Source: VRUE01 sp963817945
Lineage (GTDB): Bacteria; Actinomycetota; Thermoleophilia; Solirubrobacterales; 70-9
Length of the DNA stretch: 64,000 nucleotides
Assembly (NCBI GenBank): GCA_963817945.1
Contig: CAWFQH010000004.1
Span: 372,001 to 436,000 of the forward strand
Direction: 5' to 3'
Part shown: one piece after another, positions 24,251-31,915 of the stretch
Layout: every line of letters begins with the position of its first letter
Position numbering within the stretch: position 1 is the first letter of the stretch
The notes under the pieces: generated by a model
Told to the model about the DNA's origin: nothing
Seen by the model: only the letters and a program-made list of their open reading frames with translations
Databases searched by the model: none
Position numbers and translations under genes: made by a program

Positions 24251-25837
24251 GTGTCACCACGATCTGACGCAAACCGCGTCCACATCTTCGACACCACCCT
24301 GCGCGACGGCGAGCAGTCGCCTGGCATCTCACTCAACACCGCCGAGAAGGTTGAGATCGCGCAGCAGCTGGCGCGGCTCGGCGTCGACGTGATCGAGGCG
24401 GGCTTTCCGATTACCTCGCCCGGCGACTTCGAGGCTGTCGAGGCGATCTCGCGCGGCGTCGAAGGGCCGACGATCTGCGGTCTGGCCCGCACCCACAAGG
24501 CCGACATCGATGCCGCTTGGGGGGCGATCCGCGACTCGCAGCGACCCCGCATCCACACCTTCATCTCCACGTCCGATATCCACATCGAGCACCAGCTGCA
24601 GACCGACCGCGAGGACGTCAAGGGTCAGGCCCGCGCCGCCGTTGCTCTGGCCAAGTCCTACTGCGAGGACGTCGAGTTCTCGCCGATGGATGCCACGCGG
24701 GCGGAGATCGAGTTCACGGCTGAGGTCTGCGCGATTGCGGTCGAGGAGGGGGCGACGGTCGTCAACATCCCCGACACGGTGGGTTACACGACCCCAGAGG
24801 AGTACGCGCACTACTTCCACCGCCTCTACGAGCTGGTGCCGTCCCTGCGCAATGTTGAGACCTCCGTGCACTGTCACGACGACCTGGGACTGGCGGTCGC
24901 CAACTCCTACGCCGGGGTGCTGGCCGGCGCGCGACAGGTCGAGTGTGCCGTCAACGGGATCGGCGAGCGGGCCGGGAACTGCTCGTTGGAGGAGATCGTG
25001 ATGCTGATCCGCACCCGCGAGGACGTCCACGGTCTTAGCACCGGGCTCAACAGCCGCGAGCTGGCCCGAACCAGCCGCATGGTCTCGCGTCTTACCGGCT
25101 ATCCCGTGCAGCCGAACAAGGCGGTTGTCGGCCGCAACGCCTTCGCCCATGAGTCGGGCATCCACCAGGACGGCGTGCTGAAGGAGCGCACGACCTACGA
25201 GATCATGGACGCGACCGAGGTTGGCCTGGAGTCGAACTCGATCGTGCTGGGCAAGCATTCGGGCCGCCACGCCCTGCGTGACGCCCTGGAGCAGCTCGGC
25301 TTCCAGGTCGAGGGCAACGCGCTCAACGCGGCCTTCAAGCGCTTCAAGGAGATTGCCGACCGCAAGAAGCAGGTGACCGCGCTTGATCTGGAGGCGATCG
25401 TCTCCGACGAGATGCGCGAGCGCGCGGACGCGCATGAGCTGGCATGGTTCGAGGTCGAGGCCGGCTCGCGTCGCGAGCCGCTGGCGCGCGTCGCTGTGAA
25501 GCTGCCCTCCGGCGAGGAGGTGGTTGCAGAGTCGAGCGGCGATGGCCCGGTCGACGCGATCTTCCACGCGATCCAGAAGGCGGTTGAGACCGAGTGCGAG
25601 CTGCGCCAGTACACCGTCGAGGCGGTGACCGGGGGGGAGGACGCCCTCGGTCAGGTGACGGTGATGCTGCGCGCCGCCGGCCGCCTCGCGACCGGCCAGG
25701 GCGTCGCTACCGACATCCTCGAGGCCTCGGCACGCGCTTACGTCCGCGCTCTGTCGAACGCGCTGGAGGGCGCTGCGATCCGCGAGGCCGAGGCGGCGAC
25801 GGCCGAGGCCGCCGTCGAACGAACTCCAGGCCCCTGA
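24251..25837 (+). CDS. leuA: 2-Isopropylmalate synthase
   Basis: 528 residues, first committed step of leucine synthesis (2-oxoisovalerate + acetyl-CoA). The TIM-barrel has DTTLRDGEQSPG with catalytic Arg/Asp, the metal-binding HCHDDLGLAVANS, and NGIGERAGNCSLEEIVM. The HESGIHQDGVLKERTTYEIM linker and a C-terminal regulatory LeuA dimer domain (residues ~390-510), the usual site of leucine feedback, complete it. The GTG start has an excellent site (AAGGAGG), which the leader peptide sequence can mask. It is the bacterial LeuA type, not the separate mycobacterial type. A symmetric hairpin follows. Confidence 0.96.
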   Translation: MSPRSDANRVHIFDTTLRDGEQSPGISLNTAEKVEIAQQLARLGVDVIEAGFPITSPGDFEAVEAISRGVEGPTICGLARTHKADIDAAWGAIRDSQRPRIHTFISTSDIHIEHQLQTDREDVKGQARAAVALAKSYCEDVEFSPMDATRAEIEFTAEVCAIAVEEGATVVNIPDTVGYTTPEEYAHYFHRLYELVPSLRNVETSVHCHDDLGLAVANSYAGVLAGARQVECAVNGIGERAGNCSLEEIVMLIRTREDVHGLSTGLNSRELARTSRMVSRLTGYPVQPNKAVVGRNAFAHESGIHQDGVLKERTTYEIMDATEVGLESNSIVLGKHSGRHALRDALEQLGFQVEGNALNAAFKRFKEIADRKKQVTALDLEAIVSDEMRERADAHELAWFEVEAGSRREPLARVAVKLPSGEEVVAESSGDGPVDAIFHAIQKAVETECELRQYTVEAVTGGEDALGQVTVMLRAAGRLATGQGVATDILEASARAYVRALSNALEGAAIREAEAATAEAAVERTPGP

Positions 25838-25880
25838 CCTACGGCACACGCCGTGGGTCTTCACCACCCCCTGGCGGGGG

Positions 25881-25923
25881 GTGGGCGCACTTGACCCCCG
25901 CATAGGTGGTCAAGTGCGCCCAC
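25881..25923. terminator. Perfect 16-bp hairpin after leuA, likely bidirectional terminator
   Basis: GTGGGCGCACTTGACC (25881-25896) and its exact complement (25908-25923) with an 11-nt loop, between leuA and the convergent pseudogene. No U-run on either side, as is common for terminators in high-GC actinobacteria. Confidence 0.65.
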
Positions 25924-25927
25924 GTCT

Positions 25928-26359
25928 TCAGCGGACCAGCGCAGCCCAGGCGTCGCGACGACTGCGCAGGGCGTCGACCGACTCGACGACCTCGACAGCG
26001 CCGGCCTCGCGCAGCTCGGCCTCGGAGAAGCCGCCGCGCCAGGGCGGGGACGCCGGCCTTCGCTGCCGCGCGCACGTCCCAGACGGTGTCGGCAATCATC
26101 AGCGGCGGCCCCTCGCCTCGCACTTTTCCGAGTGCAACCTCGACCAAGTCCGGGGCGGGCTTGGTCTGCTCGACGTCGGCCGAGCTGGTCCAGGCGGCGA
26201 CCAGCTTTCGGGCTCCGAGCAGATCAAGGTAGTGATCGACCTCTTCTTCGCGAACCGAGCTGGCGAGAACGACCTCGAGGCCTCCTCGTTGAGCTCCTCC
26301 AGCAGCTCCCGGGCGCCGGCGAGCGTCCCGTCGATGTCGAGGATGAGCGTCAGCGGCAT
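25928..26359 (-). pseudogene. Degraded HAD-superfamily phosphatase
   Basis: The protein can only be read across three frames: LTLILDIDGTL...ARELLEELNEE (catalytic DxDGT), then LEVVLASSVREEEVDHYLDLLGARK...ADVEQTKPAPDLVEVAL...MIADTVWDVRAAAKAGVPALA, then GGFSEAELREAGAVEVVESVDALR to a stop. Between DIDGTL and the GARELLEEL block the cap region of about 80-90 residues expected in this family is missing. Losing bases at ~26275 and ~26030 explains the two frame changes. The conserved Lys (KPAP) and second acidic site remain readable, so decay is recent. Sequence error could explain the frameshifts but not the missing cap. It is divergent from the XRE regulator. Confidence 0.8.
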
Positions 26360-26406
26360 CGCCTTCCCGTACCCGCTCCTCCCAATGGGAGACTAGGAGC
26401 ATACAA

Positions 26407-27042
26407 ATGTACGTGATAGCGTATGACTCGATGGCAGCCGAAACCGCCGCCCGAGACACTCCGCCTCCGGCGTTAAAGGCAGCGCCCGAGATCGGCCTCC
26501 GCGTCCGCGCCCTCCGCGAGGCGATGGACCTTTCGCTACGTGACCTGGCTGAGCGCAGCGGGGTAAGCGCGCCGATGCTCTCGCAGGTCGAGCGGGGCGA
26601 GACGAGCCCGACCCTGGCGGTCGCCGCCAAGATCGCAGCCGGCCTTGACCTGACCCTCTCGCAACTGGTGCGCCTGGACGAGGGACAGCACGTGGTCGTC
26701 AGCAGGGCGGGGGACAGGCGCCGCTCCTCCCGCGGCGGTCACCAGTTCGAGGAGCTGACGCCGCCGCTGCCCGGCCAGCGCGCCGACGTCTCCCTGCACA
26801 CCTTGAAGCCAGGGGCGGCGACGGGAGGGCCGGGGGACCCGCCGATCCACGAGCCGGGCAGCCGCGAGACGGCCGTGGTCCTGAGCGGCATCCTGGCGCT
26901 GGTCGTCGACGGCAGCCGCCACGAGCTGCGCTCTGGCGACAGCGTCACCTTCGACGCCGATCTGCCGCATCATTTCGAGAACGAAGGCGGGGAGCCGGCC
27001 CGGTTTCTGGCCGTGATCGCCGCCGGCCTGAGGAGGAGCTAG
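26407..27042 (+). CDS. XRE-family regulator with C-terminal cupin sensor
   Basis: 211 residues. A helix-turn-helix of the SinR/XRE class spans residues ~30-85 (LRALREAMDLSLRDLAERSGVSAPMLSQVERGETSPTLAVAAKIA). A cupin domain spans ~120-205 (HEPGSRETAVVLSGILALVVDGSRHELRSGDSVTFDADLPHHFEN), usually a small-ligand sensor. GGAG lies seven bases before the ATG at 26407; an in-frame Met at 26431 is the alternative. Its stop is only 5 bp before leuC, so it is probably co-transcribed with leuCD and may control this operon and itself. Ligand unknown. Confidence 0.88.
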   Translation: MYVIAYDSMAAETAARDTPPPALKAAPEIGLRVRALREAMDLSLRDLAERSGVSAPMLSQVERGETSPTLAVAAKIAAGLDLTLSQLVRLDEGQHVVVSRAGDRRRSSRGGHQFEELTPPLPGQRADVSLHTLKPGAATGGPGDPPIHEPGSRETAVVLSGILALVVDGSRHELRSGDSVTFDADLPHHFENEGGEPARFLAVIAAGLRRS

Positions 27043-27047
27043 CGACC

Positions 27048-28433
27048 ATGCCGAAGACGATGTTCGACAAGATCTGGGAGGCCCACGAGGTCTCCGACGG
27101 ACTCATCTACATCGACCTGCACCTGGTCCACGAGGTCACCTCGCCCCAAGCCTTCGACGGTCTTCGCCTGGCCGGCCGCGGCGTGCGGCGCCCCGACCGC
27201 ACCCTCGCCACCGCTGACCACAACGTGCCGACGGACGGCACCAAGGCGGCGCGGCTGATCGCCGACCAGCTCTCGCGGGTGCAGGTGGAGACGCTGGAGC
27301 GCAACTGCGAGGAGTTCGGCATCCCGATCTACTCGCTCGGCTCTGAGCGACAGGGCATCGTCCACGTGATCGGACCGGAGCTGGGCGTCACCCAGCCCGG
27401 CATCACGATCGTCTGCGGCGACAGCCATACCTCGACCCATGGGGCCTTCGGCGCGCTCGCCTTCGGCATCGGCACCTCCGAGGTTGAGCACGTGCTGGCG
27501 ACCCAGTGCATGGTCCAGAAGCGGCCGAAGACGATGCGGATCCTCTACCAGGGCGAGCTCGGCCCCGGCGTCACCCCGAAGGACCTGATCCTGGCGACGA
27601 TCGGCCGACTCGGCACCGGCGGCATGGTCGGCCATGCGGTCGAGTATGCGGGTCCGGCGATCGAGGCGCTCTCGATGCCCGGCCGGATGACGGTCTGCAA
27701 CATGACGATCGAGGGCGGTGGCCGCGCCGGCATGATCGCTCCCGACGAGGCCACCTTCGAGTGGGTGCGGGGGCGACCGGCGGCGCCGACTGACTTCGAC
27801 GCGGCAGTCGAGCGCTGGCGCCAGCTGCCGACCGACCCCGGCGCCGCCTTCGACACCGAGGTCGAGATCGACGCCGCGAGCATCTCCCCGATGGTCACCT
27901 GGGGGACAACCCCCGGCATGGTCGTCGAGGTGACCGACTCGGTCCCCGACCCGGCACAGATGGAGTCGCCAGCCGACCGCGAGTCGGCGGAACGGGCGCT
28001 CACCTACATGGCACTCGAGCCCGGCACGCCGATGACCGAGGTCCGTCCGGAGCGCGTCTTCATCGGCTCCTGCACGAACTCGCGGGTCGAGGACCTGCGC
28101 GAGGCGGCAGCGGTCGTCGACGGCCGCAGGGTCGCCGGCTCGGTGCGGGCGATGGTCGTTCCCGGCTCCCAGCAGGTGAAGAGCCAAGCCGAAGAGGAGG
28201 GCCTGCACGACGTCTTCCGCGCCGCCGGCTTCGAATGGCGCGAGGCCGGCTGCTCGATGTGCCTGGGGATGAACCCCGACATCCTGATGGAGGGCGAGCG
28301 CTGCGCTTCGACCTCGAACCGCAACTTCGAGGGACGCCAGGGCAAGGGCGGCAGGACCCACCTCGTCAGCCCGAAGATGGCCGCGGCCGCAGCGATCGAG
28401 GGGCACTTCGTCGACATCAGGGATTGGAGCTAG
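27048..28433 (+). CDS. leuC: 3-Isopropylmalate dehydratase, large subunit
   Basis: 461 residues, aconitase family, isomerising 2- to 3-isopropylmalate with LeuD. The substrate and [4Fe-4S] regions are visible: DHNVPT, CGDSHTSTHGAFGALAFGIGTSEVEHVLATQ, the first Cys in FIGSCTNSRVEDLR, the Cys pair in GCSMCLGMNPD, and TSNRNFEGRQG. Length is normal for the bacterial LeuC type. It begins 5 bp after the XRE regulator and ends 2 bp before leuD. Confidence 0.97.
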   Translation: MPKTMFDKIWEAHEVSDGLIYIDLHLVHEVTSPQAFDGLRLAGRGVRRPDRTLATADHNVPTDGTKAARLIADQLSRVQVETLERNCEEFGIPIYSLGSERQGIVHVIGPELGVTQPGITIVCGDSHTSTHGAFGALAFGIGTSEVEHVLATQCMVQKRPKTMRILYQGELGPGVTPKDLILATIGRLGTGGMVGHAVEYAGPAIEALSMPGRMTVCNMTIEGGGRAGMIAPDEATFEWVRGRPAAPTDFDAAVERWRQLPTDPGAAFDTEVEIDAASISPMVTWGTTPGMVVEVTDSVPDPAQMESPADRESAERALTYMALEPGTPMTEVRPERVFIGSCTNSRVEDLREAAAVVDGRRVAGSVRAMVVPGSQQVKSQAEEEGLHDVFRAAGFEWREAGCSMCLGMNPDILMEGERCASTSNRNFEGRQGKGGRTHLVSPKMAAAAAIEGHFVDIRDWS

Positions 28434-28435
28434 AG

Positions 28436-28996
28436 ATGAGACCGATCGACGTGATCGAGGGCGGGGTCTCGGTGCTGGACCGCGCCGACGTGGACACCGA
28501 CCAGATCATCCCCAAGCAGTTCCTCAAACGGGTCGAGCGCACTGGCTTCGGCGAGTTCCTCTTCTACGACTGGATCCGCGACGGCGAGATCGAGCTGGAG
28601 CCGAACCCGATCTTCCTCGCCGGCCGCAACTTCGGCTGTGGCTCTTCGCGCGAGCACGCCCCCTGGGCGCTTGAAGACTTCGGCTTCGAAGCGATCATCG
28701 CGCCGTCCTTCGCCGATATCTTCTACGGCAACTGCACCAAGATCGGCCTCCTGCCGGTCATGCTCGCAGAGGAGCAGTGCCGCGTGGTCGCCGAGGCGGG
28801 GGAGGCGCGGATCGACGTCGACGACCAGACGGTCAACACCGCTGGCGGCGTCTTTCGCTTCGAGATCGAGCCCGACATCAAGCACCGACTGCTGAACGGA
28901 CTCGACGACATCGGGATCACCCTCGAGAACGCCGCCGCGATCGACGAGTTTGAGGCCGCCGGTGCCGACCGGGGCCCGACGACGACCGCGCTGTGA
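28436..28996 (+). CDS. leuD: 3-Isopropylmalate dehydratase, small subunit
   Basis: 186 residues, the swivel domain that completes the LeuCD active site. Signatures are DVDTDQIIPKQFLKR, FLAGRNFGCGSSREHAPWAL and APSFADIFYGNCTKIGLLPV. The frame is open further upstream inside leuC, but the ATG at 28436, just after the leuC stop and near GGAG, gives the standard N-terminus. Its end overlaps the next methyltransferase by 4 bp. Confidence 0.96.
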   Translation: MRPIDVIEGGVSVLDRADVDTDQIIPKQFLKRVERTGFGEFLFYDWIRDGEIELEPNPIFLAGRNFGCGSSREHAPWALEDFGFEAIIAPSFADIFYGNCTKIGLLPVMLAEEQCRVVAEAGEARIDVDDQTVNTAGGVFRFEIEPDIKHRLLNGLDDIGITLENAAAIDEFEAAGADRGPTTTAL

Positions 28997-29784
28997 GCAA
29001 AGACAGCCCCGGCCGCACCATCAACACCGGTCCCCGCGAGTGGGACGCCGATACCTACGACGCCGTCTCCGATCCCCAGTTCGAGTGGGGCACCGAGGTG
29101 TTGGAGCGGTTGCAGCTGAGCGGGGACGAGACGGTCCTCGACGCCGGCTGCGGCTCAGGCCGAGTCAGCGCCGAGCTGCTGAAGCGGTTGCCTCGCGGTC
29201 GTCTGGTCGCGGTCGACGGCTCGGCGGCGATGATCGAGAAGGCCAGGGAGCGGCTGGGGAATGACGTGACCTACCTCGTCGCCGACCTCTCCGAGCTGCA
29301 GATCGAGGAGCCGCTCGACATGGTCTTCTCGACCGCGACCTTCCACTGGATCGTCGACCACGACCGCCTCTTCCGGTGCCTGCGCGCGGCGCTGAAGCCT
29401 GGCGGGCGGCTGGTCGCCCAGTGCGGCGGCCAGGGCAACGTCGCCGAGTACGCGCAGGCGATCGTCCGGGCGATCGCGCAGCCACGCTTCGTCCAGCACT
29501 TCGAGGGGCTGCCGGCGATGTGGAACTTCGCTGCACCCGATGAGACCGAAAAACGGCTTTCGAACGCCGGCTTCGAGGGTGTGCGCTGCTGGCTACAGCC
29601 GAAGCCGGTGACGCCGGCGCAGCCGCTCGAGTTCATCACCACCGTCACCCTCGGCCCGCACTTGGCCCAGCTCCCCGAGGACTTGCGCCGACCTTTCGCT
29701 GAAGCCGTCCTCAAAGAGGCAGGCGAGCCGCTCACCCTCGACTACGTGCGCCTCAACATCGAGGCTAGAGTGCCGGCCTCGTGA
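28993..29784 (+). CDS. Class I SAM methyltransferase, trans-aconitate methyltransferase-like
   Basis: 263 residues. Motif I is VLDAGCGSGRVSAELLKR, motif II VAVDGSAAMIEKAR, motif IV FSTATFHWIVDHDRLFRCL, and GGRLVAQCGGQGN follows. The FHWI(V/D)DH block and C-terminal layout are those of Tam, which methylates trans-aconitate. It overlaps leuD by 4 bp and leuB by 4 bp, so it is made with the leucine enzymes. The yeast relative Tmt1 methylates 3-isopropylmalate, so a leucine-pathway intermediate or side product is a plausible substrate here. The family call is firm; the substrate is inferred from context. Confidence 0.8.
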   Translation: MSKDSPGRTINTGPREWDADTYDAVSDPQFEWGTEVLERLQLSGDETVLDAGCGSGRVSAELLKRLPRGRLVAVDGSAAMIEKARERLGNDVTYLVADLSELQIEEPLDMVFSTATFHWIVDHDRLFRCLRAALKPGGRLVAQCGGQGNVAEYAQAIVRAIAQPRFVQHFEGLPAMWNFAAPDETEKRLSNAGFEGVRCWLQPKPVTPAQPLEFITTVTLGPHLAQLPEDLRRPFAEAVLKEAGEPLTLDYVRLNIEARVPAS

Positions 29785-30851
29785 GCGAGGCCCCGCGCAT
29801 AGTGCTGCTGCCCGGCGACGGGATCGGACCGGAGATCGTCGCCGCGGCGCGACGGGTCCTGGAGGCGCTGGGCGAGTTCGAGTTCGAGGAGCGCTTGATG
29901 GGCGGCTGCTCGATCGACGAGCACGGCGTCGCCCTCACCGACGAGGTGCTCGCTGCCTGCCGCGACGCCGACGCGGTGCTGCTCGGCGCGGTCGGCGGGC
30001 CGAAATGGGACACCACCGACCCCGAAGCACCGCGCCCCGAGCAGGGCCTGCTCGGCCTGCGCAAGGGAATGGGTCTCTACGCGAACCTGCGCCCGGTCCG
30101 GCCCAGCCCGGCGCTGGTCGGCTCCAGCCCACTGCGCGAGGAGCGAATCGCTGGCACCGACTTGCTGGTCGTGCGCGAGCTGACCGGCGGCATCTACTTC
30201 GGCGACAGCGGTCGCGACGGCGACACCGCCCACGACACCTGCGAGTACTCGGTGGCTGAGATCGAGCGGATCGCCCGCACCGGTTTCGAATCCGCCCGCC
30301 GGCGCGCCGCTGGTAGCGGCGTGGGTGCCCGCGTCACCTCGGTGGACAAGGCCAACGTGCTGGAGACCTCTCGGCTTTGGCGGGAGGTCGTTACCCGCCT
30401 CGCCGCCGAGTACCCCGACGTGAAGCTCGACCACCTGCTGGTCGACAACGCGGCGATGCAGCTCGTCTCTAGGCCTTCCGAGTTCGACGTGATCGTCACC
30501 GAGAACCTCTTCGGCGACATCCTCAGCGACGAGTCGGCGATGTTGACCGGCTCACTGGGGATGCTGCCCTCGGCCAGCCTGGGCGCCGAGGGCGATCCCG
30601 GTCTCTTCGAGCCGGTCCACGGCTCCGCCCCCGACATCGCCGGCAAGGGCGTCGCCAACCCGCTCGCCACCTTTCTCAGCGCGGCGATGTTGCTGCGCGA
30701 CGGTCTCGACCGACCCGACGAGGCGGGCCGCATCGAGGCGGCGGTCGACGCCGTCCTGGAGCGCGGCCTCCGTACTCCGGACCTTGCGGCGGCCGGAGAA
30801 GCGACCGTCGGCACCGAGGAGATGACCGCCGCAATCCTCGCCGAGCTCTAG
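29781..30851 (+). CDS. leuB: 3-Isopropylmalate dehydrogenase
   Basis: 356 residues, Mg/NAD-dependent oxidative decarboxylation of 3-isopropylmalate. Motifs are LLPGDGIGPEIV, GAVGGPKWD, GLYANLRPVR, ELTGGIYFG, VDKANVLETSRLWREVV, DNAAMQLV, ENLFGDILSDE, and the NAD-binding EPVHGSAPDIAGKGVANPLA. GTG start, translationally coupled to the preceding methyltransferase by a 4-bp overlap. ilvE follows after 46 bp with its own -10-like box. Confidence 0.97.
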   Translation: MSEAPRIVLLPGDGIGPEIVAAARRVLEALGEFEFEERLMGGCSIDEHGVALTDEVLAACRDADAVLLGAVGGPKWDTTDPEAPRPEQGLLGLRKGMGLYANLRPVRPSPALVGSSPLREERIAGTDLLVVRELTGGIYFGDSGRDGDTAHDTCEYSVAEIERIARTGFESARRRAAGSGVGARVTSVDKANVLETSRLWREVVTRLAAEYPDVKLDHLLVDNAAMQLVSRPSEFDVIVTENLFGDILSDESAMLTGSLGMLPSASLGAEGDPGLFEPVHGSAPDIAGKGVANPLATFLSAAMLLRDGLDRPDEAGRIEAAVDAVLERGLRTPDLAAAGEATVGTEEMTAAILAEL

Positions 30852-30897
30852 GGCCTTTGGCTCGAAGTTCACCGCCCATCGGGCATACTTCTGAGGG

Positions 30898-31839
30898 ATG
30901 GAGACGGCAGAGCTGATCTGGCAAAACGGCGAGTTCGTGGCCTGGGAGGACGCCCAGACGCACGTGCTCAGCCACGGCCTGCACTACGGCAGCGGCGTCT
31001 TCGAGGGGATCCGCTGCTACGAGACCGAGCGCGGACCGGCGATCTTCCGCCACCGCGACCACCTCGAGCGCCTCGGCAAATCGGCCGAGCTCTACTACCT
31101 CCACTTGCCTTACCCGATCGAGGAGATCGCCGAGGCGACGCGGGAGCTCATCCGCCGCAACGGGCTCGGCTCTTGCTACATCCGGCCGCTCGCCTACCGC
31201 GGCTACGGCAGCCTCGGCCTCTACGCGACCGACGCCCCGATGGACCTCGTCATCGCCGCCTTCCCCTGGGGGGTCTACCTGGGCGAGGAGGGGCAGAAGC
31301 ACGGGATTCGTGCCAAGGTCTCGAGCTGGCGCCGGATCGGGCCCGGCGGACTGATCCCGCACGCGAAGGCCTCCGGGCAGTACCTCAACTCGATCCTCGC
31401 CAAGCACGAGACCCAGGCCGCCGGCTACGAGGAGGCGCTGCTGCTCGACGAGCGCGGCTTCGTCTGCGAGGGCTCGGGCGAGAACATCTTCCTGGTCCGC
31501 GACGGCGAGATCGTGACGCCGCCGCACGTCGCCTCGATCCTCGACGGGGTCAACCGCAAGTCGGTGATCCAGATCGCCCGCGACCTCGGCTACACCGTCG
31601 TGGAGCGCGACGTCGCCCGCTCCGAGCTCTACCTGGCCGAGGAGGTCTTCCTCACCGGGACCGCGGCGGAGCTGGTGCCGGTGCGTGAGATCGACGACCA
31701 TCCCATTGGCGAGCCGGGCGAGATAACCCGCCACCTGCAGTCGAAGTTCGAAGACGCGCTCTGCGGCCGCGCCGAGGAGTACCTGGAGTGGCTCGATTTC
31801 GTCGAGGTGCCGTCGGGACGAATTACGCCTGCCGCCTAG
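30898..31839 (+). CDS. ilvE: Branched-chain amino acid aminotransferase
   Basis: 313 residues, fold-type IV PLP enzyme making the last step of valine, leucine and isoleucine synthesis. Conserved blocks are LHYGSGVFEGIRCYET, YIRPLAYRGYGSLG, the Schiff-base Lys in GLIPHAKASGQYLNSILAKHE, EALLLDERGFVCEGSGENIFLV and EVFLTGTAAELVPV. A CATACT box lies 8 nt before the ATG. The hexameric bacterial class I type fits the length. Confidence 0.96.
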   Translation: METAELIWQNGEFVAWEDAQTHVLSHGLHYGSGVFEGIRCYETERGPAIFRHRDHLERLGKSAELYYLHLPYPIEEIAEATRELIRRNGLGSCYIRPLAYRGYGSLGLYATDAPMDLVIAAFPWGVYLGEEGQKHGIRAKVSSWRRIGPGGLIPHAKASGQYLNSILAKHETQAAGYEEALLLDERGFVCEGSGENIFLVRDGEIVTPPHVASILDGVNRKSVIQIARDLGYTVVERDVARSELYLAEEVFLTGTAAELVPVREIDDHPIGEPGEITRHLQSKFEDALCGRAEEYLEWLDFVEVPSGRITPAA

Positions 31840-31915
31840 CGGCTGGCGCGGCCATGCCGCGCAGGCGGACCCCCCAGGTCCACGTCCCGACCCCTCGCAA
31901 ATCGAAAGGCATCAG

